Below are positions 19,093-27,798 of a stretch of 64,000 bases of DNA, in pieces. A program made the translations under genes and the position numbers. Below the pieces are notes generated by a model that was given only the letters and a program-made list of their open reading frames with translations, was not told where the DNA came from and searched no databases. Position 1 is the stretch's first letter. Every line of letters begins with the position of its first letter. The stretch is from Halanaerobiaceae bacterium ANBcell28 (GTDB taxonomy: Bacteria; Bacillota; Halanaerobiia; Halanaerobiales; DTU029): assembly GCA_037623315.1 (NCBI GenBank), contig JBBJJH010000004.1:1-64000 (forward strand), read 5' to 3'.

Positions 19093-19219
19093 AAAAATAC
19101 CTCCTTCTTGATATATTTATAATAATTATTAACTTATAAAATTTCTCTATACTAATGTATCTTATACTTATTATTTTAATTATTATATGCTATGGAATTG
19201 ATTATGTTATATTTTTTTG

Positions 19220-19249
19220 TTGATCTAACTGATTAACTGGATTTATAAT
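19220..19249 (+). promoter_or_regulatory. Promoter for the metalloenzyme gene
   Basis: TTGATC (19220-19225), 18 bases, TATAAT (19244-19249), 62 bases before the GTG start. Confidence 0.55.
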
Positions 19250-19310
19250 AAAAAAACTGCTATGATTGATATGTAGTGATTTTCTAATAATACCAAAAAG
19301 GATGATATAA

Positions 19311-20177
19311 GTGAAAGTACTCTTATTTTTTATCGATGGTCTAGGTTTGGGATCTAATAACCCTCAAGAAAATCCAATAATAGCTGCTAATACAATATAT
19401 TTAGATAGAATTTTAAATAATGAATTTGCTATCATGATTCCTACTGATGCTACCCTTGGAGTAAAGGGTATTCCACAGAGTGCTACTGGTCAGACAACTC
19501 TTTTTACTGGAGTAAATGCTGCTAAAATAATGGGACATCATATTAGCGGTTTTCCTGGACCAGGTTTGCGGAAGATTATTTTTGAGGGAAATCTTTTTAA
19601 ATCACTTAAAGAAAGAGGCAAGAAAGTAACCTTTGCCAATGCTTATAGCCAACCATATCTTAAAAATTTTTTATCTGGAGATACAAAAGGTTCTGTAACT
19701 ACAAATATGGTATTAAGTGCTGATCTTGAATTTCGTTTGACAGACTTATTGATAACTGGAAATGCAGTTTATAGGGATATGACAAATAAATTGATCAATG
19801 ATCTTGATTCCAGAATACCCTTAATTAAGCATGAAGAAGCTGCTAAAAATTTAGCTAAGATTGTTAGAGAAAATGATCTAACTCTTTATGAGTATTTTCA
19901 AACTGATAGAGTAGGACATAAACAGAATTTTGAAGAAGCGATTGAATTAATAGAAAATATTGATAAATTTATCGGACAAGTTATAGAAGAATTAGATTTC
20001 AGTGATACCTTACTTATTATTACCAGTGATCATGGAAATATTGAGGATCTTTCAGTAAAGACTCATACATTAAATATGGTACCAACAATACTGATTGGAG
20101 CTAAAAAAGAGGAAATAGAAGGAAAGATAAGGAGTTTAACAGATATAACTCCTGCTATACTTGAGTTATTTGTATAA
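19311..20177 (+). CDS. Alkaline-phosphatase/PGAM-superfamily metalloenzyme
   Basis: 288 residues. FIDGLGLG at the N-terminus (residues 7-14) supplies the first metal-binding Asp. PQSATGQTTLFTGVNA (about 58-73) carries the nucleophile region. QTDRVGHKQNF (about 198) and SDHGNIEDLSVKTH (about 241-254) give the other metal ligands. This is the metal core of cofactor-independent phosphoglycerate mutase and phosphopentomutase, but the protein is about half the size of iPGM and lacks its extra domain. The substrate is unknown; a phosphatase or nucleotide-pyrophosphatase role is possible. The start is GTG behind AAAAGGATG. Confidence 0.82.
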   Translation: MKVLLFFIDGLGLGSNNPQENPIIAANTIYLDRILNNEFAIMIPTDATLGVKGIPQSATGQTTLFTGVNAAKIMGHHISGFPGPGLRKIIFEGNLFKSLKERGKKVTFANAYSQPYLKNFLSGDTKGSVTTNMVLSADLEFRLTDLLITGNAVYRDMTNKLINDLDSRIPLIKHEEAAKNLAKIVRENDLTLYEYFQTDRVGHKQNFEEAIELIENIDKFIGQVIEELDFSDTLLIITSDHGNIEDLSVKTHTLNMVPTILIGAKKEEIEGKIRSLTDITPAILELFV

Positions 20178-20346
20178 ATCAGACAAAAGAAAACCCAAGG
20201 TTCAAACCACCATATGCCAGTGTTGAGGATATTGCCAGGCAGAAGAGTGAAAAAGAATATAGTAAGGAATATGAGTAGATATTAACAATGAAAATGCAGT
20301 TCGTTAGTATTAGAAAGGGTTTAAATTATCTAATAGCAATAACAAA
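20178..20346 (+). other. Intergenic stretch with a possible C-terminal gene remnant
   Basis: An unstarted frame ends YASVEDIARQKSEKEYSKE and then TAG near 20279. It looks like the tail of a lost gene, but I cannot identify it. Nothing else is seen before the terminator. Confidence 0.25.
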
Positions 20347-20380
20347 AGGGATAGCCTTAGCTATCCCTAAATTCTTTTTA
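20347..20380 (+). terminator. Intrinsic terminator
   Basis: GGGATAGC and GCTATCCC with a CTTA loop are followed by a short T-rich tract. Confidence 0.75.
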
Positions 20381-20469
20381 TAGATGTAGAATCTATTATA
20401 ATATTCTTATGTAATGTAACTTATTATGTAATAAAATTTATTAATATGAGATATAACTTATTCATTGAA

Positions 20470-20498
20470 ACCAAACGCAGAACCGTCCCCTGTTTGGT
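20470..20498. repeat. REP-like palindrome (GGGGACGGTTCTGCG type)
   Basis: Read on the minus strand: ACCAAAC, then AGGGGACGGTTCT, then GCGTTTGGT, forming a 7-bp outer stem. It shares the core GGACGGTTCTGCGTT with the palindrome at 27735-27780. It lies directly behind the 3' end of the tRNA-Leu gene. Confidence 0.6.
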
Positions 20499-20503
20499 AA
20501 AAA

Positions 20504-20590
20504 TGGTGCCGAGGGCGGGACTCGAACCCGCACGAATTTGCATTCACAGCGCCCTCAACGCTGCGCGTCTGCCAGTTCCGCCACCTCGGC
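20504..20590 (-). tRNA. tRNA-Leu (GAG)
   Basis: 87 bases with an encoded CCA. Acceptor GCCGAGG pairs with CCTCGGC. A long variable arm is present, and the anticodon loop TTGAGGG gives anticodon GAG. Its promoter is TTGACA/TATATT on the minus strand (20640-20612, 17-base spacer). Confidence 0.95.
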
Positions 20591-20767
20591 ACATCAATTA
20601 GTACGATATATAATATAACACATATATAATTAGCTGTCAACAAAAAATTATATTTAAGAAGAAGGACTTTTTGGGTATTTATAGAATTTAAATAAATAAG
20701 GTATTACAATTTATCAAAAAATTATTTATAATTACAAATTAACCTTAAAAAAGGGGGAAGATTATTA

Positions 20768-21613
20768 ATGGAAAAGAGCAAAACTTATAAAATATATATT
20801 GCAGCAGCCCTAGCTTTAATTTTATTAGTGACAGGATTCTATTTATATTATTTTTATCCACAGGTTATACCAGGTATGGCTAGAATTTCTTTAGAGAGAG
20901 ATTTAAATGTTCTAATCATTGGTTTAGATGATATTGAGAGTGAAGAAGAGGAAAAATCAGTGGTGGTAGATGCAATGGTCTTAGGTCAGCTTATTACAGA
21001 AGACAGTCAGGCTGAATTTACTAATATCATATTAGATGATTTATATCTTCCAAAAGATTTTAAAGAAAGCGATTTACATGATTTTATGGGTGATATTAAT
21101 GCATTAGTTGATACAGAAATTAATTATTACTTTACAATAAGTTATAAAGGTTTTACTAATTTAGTAGATAATCTAAATGGTATTGAAATAGTTCTTGATG
21201 ATAGACTAAGGGTACCTGATTTAGATATAGATCTGAAAGCAGGTATTAATAATCTATCTGGCCAGGAATCTTTAAATTATGCCCGTTGGTATGACTATCG
21301 TAAAGATGAAATGGATAGAATTAGAAGGCAACAAGTAGTTATGCAAGCATTAATGAATGAGATTTTAAAAGAAAGAACATTAATGGAAGTACCTCAGATG
21401 TTTACTACTATTGTTGACACATATAGAGCTGTAAAAACTAATTTACCATTAAGCGTAATAACAGATATAAGTGATTATCTAATTAGAAAGGAAGATCTTG
21501 AACTTTTCTTTAATGTAATCGAATTAGATTATGATATTGAAGAAGATTATGATATTGAAGAAGATGATGTAAAAGAAGATGATATTGATATTAATGATGA
21601 AATTGAAATTTAA
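20768..21613 (+). CDS. LytR-CpsA-Psr (LCP) family protein, divergent
   Basis: 281 residues. One N-terminal membrane helix (about 8-28) is followed by an extracytoplasmic LCP domain: LIIGLDD (about 48-54), VDNLNGIEIVLDD, LKAGINNLSGQESLNYAR and the DRIRRQQ motif. LCP enzymes attach polymers to peptidoglycan or related acceptors. The usual Arg-Ser-Asp phosphate-binding segment after GLDD is replaced by an acidic stretch ending KSVVVDAM, so activity is uncertain. The C-terminus is a 25-residue Asp/Glu tail. It is monocistronic, after AAGGGGGA. LCP membership is good; activity is unproven. Confidence 0.8.
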   Translation: MEKSKTYKIYIAAALALILLVTGFYLYYFYPQVIPGMARISLERDLNVLIIGLDDIESEEEEKSVVVDAMVLGQLITEDSQAEFTNIILDDLYLPKDFKESDLHDFMGDINALVDTEINYYFTISYKGFTNLVDNLNGIEIVLDDRLRVPDLDIDLKAGINNLSGQESLNYARWYDYRKDEMDRIRRQQVVMQALMNEILKERTLMEVPQMFTTIVDTYRAVKTNLPLSVITDISDYLIRKEDLELFFNVIELDYDIEEDYDIEEDDVKEDDIDINDEIEI

Positions 21614-21778
21614 ACTAAAAATTTGTAATAAAGATCTATACAATAAAAAAGTATTATAGAATGCTTTAATAGTTCTTTTTGTCTTTCTAATTAAATTACT
21701 TAATATAGAAAAAGATAGAATAAGAGAGAAATATTGATATAATAGCTTTTAATCTAATCAGAATGCTTTTAAGTGGCT

Positions 21779-21807
21779 TTGACTAAATTAGTCTTTGTGT
21801 ATATAAT
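21779..21807 (+). promoter_or_regulatory. Promoter of the first tRNA cluster
   Basis: TTGACT (21779-21784), 17 bases, TATAAT (21802-21807), 34 bases before tRNA-Val(TAC). Confidence 0.8.
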
Positions 21808-21841
21808 TATTAATGCTGACAGCGCAAACATGTTGTCGCAA

Positions 21842-21917
21842 GGGCGAATAGCTCAGTTGGGAGAGCACCTGCCTTACAAGCAGGGGGTCACAGGTTCGAG
21901 CCCTGTTTCGCCCACCA
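21842..21917 (+). tRNA. tRNA-Val (TAC)
   Basis: 76 bases including encoded CCA. Acceptor GGGCGAA pairs with TTCGCCC. The anticodon stem CTGCC..., loop centred on TAC, and a normal T arm (GGTTCGAGCC) are present. Confidence 0.97.
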
Positions 21918-21969
21918 TTTATTACAATTTAAAAAGATTTTTGATTTGATATTGAGTTAATGAAATTAA

Positions 21970-22046
21970 GGAGGCGTAGCGTAGTGGTTTATCGCGCCGG
22001 CCTGTCACGCCGGAGATCGTGGGTTCAAATCCCATCGCCTTCGCCA
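21970..22046 (+). tRNA. tRNA-Asp (GTC)
   Basis: 77 bases including CCA. Acceptor GGAGGCG pairs with CGCCTTC, with one G-T pair. The anticodon is GTC in CCTGTCACG, and the discriminator is G, as expected for Asp. Confidence 0.96.
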
Positions 22047-22050
22047 TTTT

Positions 22051-22126
<76 letters not shown>

Positions 22127-22133
22127 TTTTTTT

Positions 22134-22208
22134 GCGGGAATAGCTCAGTGGTAGAGCATCACGTTGCCAACGTGAGGGTCGCGAGTTCAAATCTCGTTTC
22201 CCGCTCCA
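22134..22208 (+). tRNA. tRNA-Gly (GCC)
   Basis: 75 bases including CCA. Acceptor GCGGGAA pairs with TTCCCGC. The anticodon is GCC in GTTGCCAAC, and the discriminator is T. It is the last gene of the first cluster. Confidence 0.97.
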
Positions 22209-22359
22209 TTACTTTTAATAATATCTTCAATTGTAAAATTGATATAATATGTATCAATTTTTTTTATTGGATAGTTTATCATTTTATTTTAAAATAAAAT
22301 GATAAAATTTAACTTGAACACTTATTAAAAGAGATTTTTAAAGAGCTATTATTTTCTTC

Positions 22360-22388
22360 TTGACAGCAAAAGCTCATAGTGCTATAAT
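22360..22388 (+). promoter_or_regulatory. Promoter of the second tRNA cluster
   Basis: TTGACA (22360-22365), 17 bases, TATAAT (22383-22388): a consensus promoter 46 bases before tRNA-Cys. Confidence 0.88.
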
Positions 22389-22434
22389 ACTAATTGTCAC
22401 TAAAAAACTTGCTTTTGAATAAACTATTAAACAT

Positions 22435-22509
22435 GGCGGCATAGCCAAGTGGTAAGGCAGAGGACTGCAAATCCTTTATTCTCCAGTTCAAATCTGGATG
22501 CCGCCTCCA
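22435..22509 (+). tRNA. tRNA-Cys (GCA)
   Basis: 75 bases including CCA. Acceptor GGCGGCA pairs with TGCCGCC. The anticodon is GCA in ACTGCAAAT, and the discriminator is T. Confidence 0.97.
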
Positions 22510-22523
22510 TGTAAATTTAATAT

Positions 22524-22613
22524 GCCGGGGTGGCGGAATTGGCAGACGCATCGGACTTAAAATCCGGTGGGTACATTATACCCGTGTCGGTTCGAGCCCG
22601 ACCCCCGGCACCA
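22524..22613 (+). tRNA. tRNA-Leu (TAA)
   Basis: 90 bases including CCA. Acceptor GCCGGGG pairs with CCCCGGC. It has a long variable arm and anticodon TAA in ACTTAAAAT. Confidence 0.97.
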
Positions 22614-22622
22614 CACAAATGT

Positions 22623-22699
<77 letters not shown>

Positions 22700-22710
22700 A
22701 ATACTTAAGA

Positions 22711-22738
22711 GAAGATGACCAGGGATGGTCTTTTTTTA
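22711..22738 (+). terminator. Terminator of the tRNA cluster
   Basis: GACCA and TGGTC with a GGGA loop are followed by seven T. Confidence 0.85.
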
Positions 22739-22909
22739 ATGCCATAAATTATGTTTTTTGTATATTTGAATAATTGTCACTACAATAAATAGCAATTTTC
22801 ATTTATTGATTTTATTTCTTTCACATCTTTTCCATTTATAACTCTTATATTATTGTATACAAATAAATTAAGAATCATATAATAATGTATACACAAGGGG
22901 TGATTATAA

Positions 22910-23743
22910 ATGGGTATTACTATTTCGACTCTGGAATATCCAGAGGAGATTAAAAATAAACTAAAAGAAGAATTTAAAACTGGTATTATCTTTGCTGAGG
23001 AAGAAAGTAAAGATTATACTCTTTTTAAAATAGATTTTGATCAAACTAAAAAATTTAATACTATTGAGTTTTTATCTAATATAATGGCTGATATTGTTGT
23101 TGAAAATTTAGAAAAAAAATTCATAAATCGAATCATTAAGCATAAATATCAACAACTTTCATTAGATGAGCAAAATATAATTCAAAAAATGACTGTTGAT
23201 CATTTGGATGAATCTTTAACACCTGACAAGGACCTTGGTAGAATTTTGCGTAGAGAAGAAATAATAAGACAAATTCTTAAGTATTTTAATAAAAATCAAG
23301 CAATTAATTTAGAAGGCTTTGTAAGATTTCGCTTAAAAGATTATATTGATGAAATGAATTTGGCAGTAGAGCGTTCAGTTGATGAATTCATGGTAGAAAA
23401 AGAATACAATGAATTTATTGACCTTCTAAAATATTTTGTAGATCTACAGGAACCGAGAGTTAGCATGGTAAATGTAATACAAAAAGCTGACGGATCTTTT
23501 AAGATTTTAGATAGTGTGGGAAAAGTTATAAACAATGAATATTTGGAAGGCTATTTGTCAGAAATTTTTGAAGAAGAGGTAGAATATGAAGATTTACTTA
23601 TAAGTGCATTAATAAATGTTGCGCCAGAAAGTATTGTACTTCATTTTAAAAATGAGGAAACAGAAGATACTGTGAAAAAAATTTTTTCAGAAAGAGTAAA
23701 GAACTGTTCAGGTTGTAATTTTTGCTCTGAAAAAAAAGAATGA
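22910..23743 (+). CDS. ytxC: YtxC-like putative sporulation protein
   Basis: 277 residues, mostly helical. The family region LEGFVRFRLKDYIDEMNLAVERSVDEF is recognisable around residues 128-155. The tail ends with CSGCNFC, a short cysteine cluster. In Bacillus, ytxC lies just upstream of thrS, as here, which supports the call. Its role in sporulation is poorly defined, and its presence suggests a spore-forming or formerly spore-forming lineage. ATG follows AAGGGGTGA. Confidence 0.82.
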   Translation: MGITISTLEYPEEIKNKLKEEFKTGIIFAEEESKDYTLFKIDFDQTKKFNTIEFLSNIMADIVVENLEKKFINRIIKHKYQQLSLDEQNIIQKMTVDHLDESLTPDKDLGRILRREEIIRQILKYFNKNQAINLEGFVRFRLKDYIDEMNLAVERSVDEFMVEKEYNEFIDLLKYFVDLQEPRVSMVNVIQKADGSFKILDSVGKVINNEYLEGYLSEIFEEEVEYEDLLISALINVAPESIVLHFKNEETEDTVKKIFSERVKNCSGCNFCSEKKE

Positions 23744-23785
23744 AGATTGTATTTTTAATAATTTTTATTAATTTCTTTAAAAGTC

Positions 23786-23815
23786 TTGACAATATACTTG
23801 AAATAATATTATAAT
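23786..23815 (+). promoter_or_regulatory. Promoter of the thrS T-box transcript
   Basis: TTGACA (23786-23791), 18 bases, TATAAT (23810-23815), before the T-box leader. Confidence 0.78.
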
Positions 23816-23869
23816 AAATACCAGTAATTATATACAATATAATTTTTAATTATTAGTTTCTTTATATTG

Positions 23870-24137
23870 AAAAGCTATGATAAGGAGAGTAGGAGTAATG
23901 ACACTCGATAGAGAGGGATGTCACTGGCTGAAAGCATCCTGAGGATAATTATTCTGAAGACCACCTTTGAGCTGATAAAAAGAAAGTTTTCTAACAAGTA
24001 TTTTTATCCGGTATAATGCCGTTATTATTCAATAGTGAGCTTTATCTGTTTTTTATGTAATAAATAAAGCTTTATTAGAGTGGAACCGCGGACTTTATTC
24101 GCCTCTAAAGAGGTGTAATAAGGTCTTTTTTTAATAC
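23870..24137 (+). promoter_or_regulatory. T-box riboswitch (Thr), thrS leader
   Basis: The T-box sequence TGGAACCGCG is at 24081-24090. The specifier ACC (23960-23962) sits two bases before CTTTGAGCTG, as in the metG leader. The terminator hairpin GACTTTATTCGCCTC... with a seven-T run ends about 24137. It should raise thrS expression when tRNA-Thr is uncharged. Confidence 0.93.
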
Positions 24138-24282
24138 CTATGAAATTATCTGTTTTCGTAATTCTGTAAATTCACATTATAAAATAATAAAGCTAATCTA
24201 TACTAGTTTAAAGTTAATTAATTAAGAAATTATATATACTTTTCTAGTTTTTAAAGGCTTATTAAATAAGGAGGAGATTGAT

Positions 24283-26226
24283 ATGTCAGAGATTAAAATT
24301 ACTTTACCTGATGGTTCGCAGAAAAGCTATGATCAAGGCATTACTATTGAAGAGGTGGCCTTTAGCATAGGTACAGGCTTAGGGAGAGCTGCTGTTGCTG
24401 GTACTGTTGATGGGAAATTAGTAGATCTTAAGACTGAACTGGAAGATGATGTGGAACTGTCTATTGTTACTCTTGATTCTGAAGAGGGTTTAGATATATA
24501 CCGTCATACTACAGCACATATTATGGCTCAAGCTGTAAAAAGAATTTATGGAGATGAAGTAAAGGTTGCTATTGGACCAACAATTGATAATGGTTTTTAT
24601 TACGATTTTGATAAAGATGAAAACTTTACAAAAGAAGACTTATTGAAAATAGAAAAAGAAATGAAAAAGATCATCAAAGAAGATATATCTATTGAAAGAG
24701 AAATTATTTCACGTGAAAAAGCTATTGAAATGATGAAGGAAAATGATGAGATCTATAAAGTTGACTTACTTGAAGATATGGATACTGACAATGTAAGTTT
24801 ATATCATCAAGGAGATTTTACAGATTTATGCCGTGGGCCACATTTGCCCTCAACAGGAAAGGTAAAGGCATATAAACTACTAAGTATAGCTGGTGCTTAT
24901 TGGCGTGGCGATGAGAACAATAAAATGTTACAGAGAATATATGCTACTGCTTTCCCTAAGAAATCACAGCTTAAAGAAGATCTTGAACGAAGAGAAGAAG
25001 CGAAAAAACGTGATCATAATAAATTAGGAAGAGAATTAGATCTTTTTATGACAGAAGATATAATTGGCCAAGGTTTACCTTTGTTAAAACCAAAAGGTGC
25101 TAAAGTTATTCAAGTATTACAACGTTTTGTTGAAGATGAAGAAGAAAGAAGGGGTTATCAGCTTACTAAAACTCCTTTTATGGCAAAAAGTGATTTGTAT
25201 AAAGTTTCCGGTCATTGGGATCATTATAAAGCAGATATGTTTGTTTTAGGTAATGAAGAAAGTGATCCAGAAGTAATGGGTTTAAGGCCCATGACGTGTC
25301 CTTTTCAGTTTATGATGTATAATTCTAAATTACACAGCTATCGAGATTTACCTATAAGGTATGCTGAAACTTCTTCTTTATTTAGAAATGAATCTTCAGG
25401 AGAAATGCACGGTTTAATAAGAGTTAGACAATTTACTATATCTGAAGGACATCTAATATGTACACCAGAGCAACTAGAAGAAGAATTTATGGGCGTAGTA
25501 GATTTAATTAACTATATGATGGAGACTATTGGAATACAGGATGACATCTGGTATCGTTTTTCCAAATGGGATCCTAATAAAAAAGGTAAATATATAGATA
25601 ATCCTGAAGCTTGGCAAGAATCTCAAGAAAAAATGAAGAATATACTTGATAAATTAGAAATAGACTATAGAGAAGCTGAAGGAGAAGCGGCTTTTTATGG
25701 TCCGAAATTAGATATTCAATTTAAAAATGTTCATGGAAAAGAAGATACAATTATCACTGTGCAGATAGATTTTGCTTTGCCTGAAAGATTCGATATGACC
25801 TATGTTGATAGTGATAATGAGAAGAAAAGACCATATGTAATTCATAGGACTTCAATTGGATGTTATGAGAGAACTTTGGCTATGTTGATAGAAAAATATG
25901 CAGGTGCTTTTCCAACCTGGCTTGCTCCAGTACAGGTAGAGATAATACCAGTATCTGACGACCAGCTTGATTATGCCTACAAGCTGAAAAAAGAGTTTGA
26001 GAAAGATAGGATAAGAGTGGAAATAGATGATAGTAAAGAAAAGCTAGGTTATAAGATACGCCAGGCACAACTAGAAAAAATCCCTTATATGTTGATAGTT
26101 GGCCAAAATGAAGTTGATGATAACACAGTATCTGTAAGAGATAGAAAAGAAGGAGACATTGGTGCATTAAGTGTTGAGGAATTTAAAAATAAAGTTTTAA
26201 AGGAGATAGAAGAAAAGTTAAATTAA
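24283..26226 (+). CDS. thrS: Threonyl-tRNA synthetase
   Basis: 647 residues, full length. The TGS domain (1-62), the editing domain with HTTAHIMAQAV (about 73) and the class II core (motif 2 region RNESSGEMHGLIRVRQF near 369-385, zinc-site residues including MTCP) are present. The C-terminal anticodon-binding domain (about 548-640) contains KLGYKIRQAQLEKIPYMLIVG. It charges tRNA-Thr in the cytoplasm and edits mischarged Ser. AAGGAGGAG precedes ATG 24283. Regulated by the Thr T-box upstream. The next operon (infC) has its own promoter. Confidence 0.98.
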   Translation: MSEIKITLPDGSQKSYDQGITIEEVAFSIGTGLGRAAVAGTVDGKLVDLKTELEDDVELSIVTLDSEEGLDIYRHTTAHIMAQAVKRIYGDEVKVAIGPTIDNGFYYDFDKDENFTKEDLLKIEKEMKKIIKEDISIEREIISREKAIEMMKENDEIYKVDLLEDMDTDNVSLYHQGDFTDLCRGPHLPSTGKVKAYKLLSIAGAYWRGDENNKMLQRIYATAFPKKSQLKEDLERREEAKKRDHNKLGRELDLFMTEDIIGQGLPLLKPKGAKVIQVLQRFVEDEEERRGYQLTKTPFMAKSDLYKVSGHWDHYKADMFVLGNEESDPEVMGLRPMTCPFQFMMYNSKLHSYRDLPIRYAETSSLFRNESSGEMHGLIRVRQFTISEGHLICTPEQLEEEFMGVVDLINYMMETIGIQDDIWYRFSKWDPNKKGKYIDNPEAWQESQEKMKNILDKLEIDYREAEGEAAFYGPKLDIQFKNVHGKEDTIITVQIDFALPERFDMTYVDSDNEKKRPYVIHRTSIGCYERTLAMLIEKYAGAFPTWLAPVQVEIIPVSDDQLDYAYKLKKEFEKDRIRVEIDDSKEKLGYKIRQAQLEKIPYMLIVGQNEVDDNTVSVRDRKEGDIGALSVEEFKNKVLKEIEEKLN

Positions 26227-26229
26227 AGC

Positions 26230-26259
26230 TTGACAGTTAAGTATTTTCTATGTTATACT
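26230..26259 (+). promoter_or_regulatory. Promoter of the infC-rpmI-rplT operon
   Basis: TTGACA (26230-26235), 18 bases, TATACT (26254-26259), just after the thrS stop. Confidence 0.82.
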
Positions 26260-26269
26260 AATTCTGTTA

Positions 26270-26407
26270 TAAAAACAAAGAAGAAACTACCCGTTTCTCA
26301 CCATCTGGATTAGGTTCAGTGGTTAATATTATGAATTACAGTAATTAGATTACTGTGTATTTAATGATGTACATTTAAACGGGTGATTTCTATCACCCGT
26401 TTTTTTA
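26270..26407 (+). promoter_or_regulatory. infC operon leader with attenuator (L20-leader type)
   Basis: A strong terminator AACGGGTGAT / ATCACCCGTT with a T-run (26379-26407) lies in the untranslated leader. An upstream segment ACCCGTTTCTCACC (near 26289) can pair with the terminator's 5' arm region, giving an alternative fold. In Bacillus the IF3-L35-L20 leader is controlled by L20 binding that promotes termination, so the same is inferred here. Confidence 0.75.
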
Positions 26408-26564
26408 TTGGCTAGGGAATTATGTTTCTTAGAATGTGGATAATTTCTGCCATCAAGACTTTTATTATAAAATAAGATGGCGAAGCCAATTTGTTTATAT
26501 AATATGTTTAAGGGTGAGAGGTCTCTTCATTAAGAAGAGAAATAATTTAGGAGGTGCATATAAA

Positions 26565-27080
26565 ATCAGTAGTGATTTAAGGATTAATGATCGAATTAGA
26601 GCAAGAGAGGTTCGGCTTATAACTTCAGAAGGAGAACAGATTGGAGTAGTTCCTATCTCTGAAGCTTTAAGAACATCGGAAGAAAAGGGGTTAGATTTGG
26701 TCGAAGTAGCTCCTCAGGCTAAACCGCCTGTTTGTAAGATTATGGACTATGGTAAGTATAAATATGAGCAGGCTAAACAAGCTAAAAAGGCCAAGAAGAA
26801 TCAAAACATAATGAATGTAAAAGAAGTGCAAATGGGAGTTAAAATTGATGATCATGATTTTAATGTAAAATTAAAAATGGCTCGTAGATTTTTGAATAAC
26901 AAAGACAAGGTCAAAGTTAGGATTAAATTTAGGGGTAGAGAAATGATGCATCAACAAATCGGATATGATCTTGCAGAAAGATTAATAGAAGGAACTGAAG
27001 ATATTGGTAAGGTGGAGAGCAAGCCACATATGGAAGGACGTAATATGTTTATGTTCTTAACTCCTAAAATGGATGATTAG
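26565..27080 (+). CDS. infC: Translation initiation factor IF-3 (AUC start)
   Basis: 171 residues from an ATC codon at 26565, 10 bases after AGGAGG (26549-26554). The protein would begin I/M-SSDLRINDRIRAREVRLI, matching the normal IF3 N-terminus. No ATG, GTG or TTG is suitably placed. A long in-frame extension back to 26436 runs through the ribosome site and is not expected. infC is known to use AUU and similar rare starts in many bacteria, so that IF3 represses its own synthesis. IF3 keeps 30S subunits apart and proofreads start codons. First gene of infC-rpmI-rplT. Confidence 0.93.
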   Translation: MSSDLRINDRIRAREVRLITSEGEQIGVVPISEALRTSEEKGLDLVEVAPQAKPPVCKIMDYGKYKYEQAKQAKKAKKNQNIMNVKEVQMGVKIDDHDFNVKLKMARRFLNNKDKVKVRIKFRGREMMHQQIGYDLAERLIEGTEDIGKVESKPHMEGRNMFMFLTPKMDD

Positions 27081-27102
27081 TCAATAGAAGGAGGTAATAT
27101 AA

Positions 27103-27291
27103 ATGCCTAAAATGAAAACACATAAAGGTATCAAGAAAAGAGTAAAAAAGACCAGTACAGGCAAACTAAAAAGAAGTAAAGCCTTTCGTAGACACATTAT
27201 GACTAAAAAGTCTGGACAAAGAAAAAGAGACTTACGTAAAGGCGGCCTAATTGATAAGACAATTGAAAAAAAATATAGAGATTTAATATAA
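27103..27291 (+). CDS. rpmI: Ribosomal protein bL35
   Basis: 62 residues, highly basic: MPKMKTHKGIKKRVKKT at the start and AFRRHIMTKKSGQRKRDLR in the middle. Complete. AGAAGGAGG precedes ATG. It is 22 bases after infC and part of the 50S subunit. Confidence 0.98.
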   Translation: MPKMKTHKGIKKRVKKTSTGKLKRSKAFRRHIMTKKSGQRKRDLRKGGLIDKTIEKKYRDLI

Positions 27292-27364
27292 TATTTAATG
27301 CTTATATATGTATATGATATATATGTAAACTTTAAAATTGAATATTAGGAAAGGAGAATTTATT

Positions 27365-27724
27365 ATGCCCCGTATTAAAAGAGGTGTAAAAGCTCGTAGA
27401 AGAAGAAAAAAGATTTTAAAAATGGCTAAAGGTTATTATGGTGCAAAAAGTAAATTATTTAGACCTGCAAATCAAGCAGTCATGAAGTCTTTGCACTATG
27501 CATATAGAGATCGTAAAGCGCGTAAACGTGACTTTAGAAGATTATGGATTACTAGAATAAATGCTGCTGCTCGCAAAGAAGGTTTGTCATACAGTCGCTT
27601 TATAAATGGATTAAAATTAGCTAACATTGATATTGATAGAAAAATGCTAGCTGATATGGCTGTAAGAGATGAAAACAGCTTTGGAGAGTTAGTTATTATT
27701 GCTAAAGAAGCATTAAATGCATAA
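27365..27724 (+). CDS. rplT: Ribosomal protein bL20
   Basis: 119 residues, starting [19 protein letters not shown] 27365 follows AAAGGAGA; an in-frame TTG at 27338 precedes that site and is rejected. L20 assembles early onto 23S rRNA and in Firmicutes also represses its own operon through the leader. Last gene of the operon. A palindrome follows directly. Confidence 0.98.
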   Translation: MPRIKRGVKARRRRKKILKMAKGYYGAKSKLFRPANQAVMKSLHYAYRDRKARKRDFRRLWITRINAAARKEGLSYSRFINGLKLANIDIDRKMLADMAVRDENSFGELVIIAKEALNA

Positions 27725-27734
27725 ATATGTAAAG

Positions 27735-27780
27735 AACCGAGGACGGTTATGCGTATTATAACGCAGAACCGTCCTCTGTT
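27735..27780. repeat. REP-like palindrome, possibly serving as operon end
   Basis: Imperfect 20-bp inverted repeat: AACCGAGGACGGTTATGCGT against the complement of its right arm, 18 of 20 matching, with a 6-base loop. It shares GGACGGTTCTGCGTT with 20470-20498. It occupies the gap between rplT and the methyltransferase gene and has no T-run. Confidence 0.65.
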
Positions 27781-27798
27781 ATAAAAGGGATGATAAAC

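Noticed and set aside
26436-26564. 43-residue N-terminal extension of IF3 starting at ATG
   Set aside because: The frame runs through the AGGAGG site and matches no IF3 N-terminus; the conserved protein begins after it.
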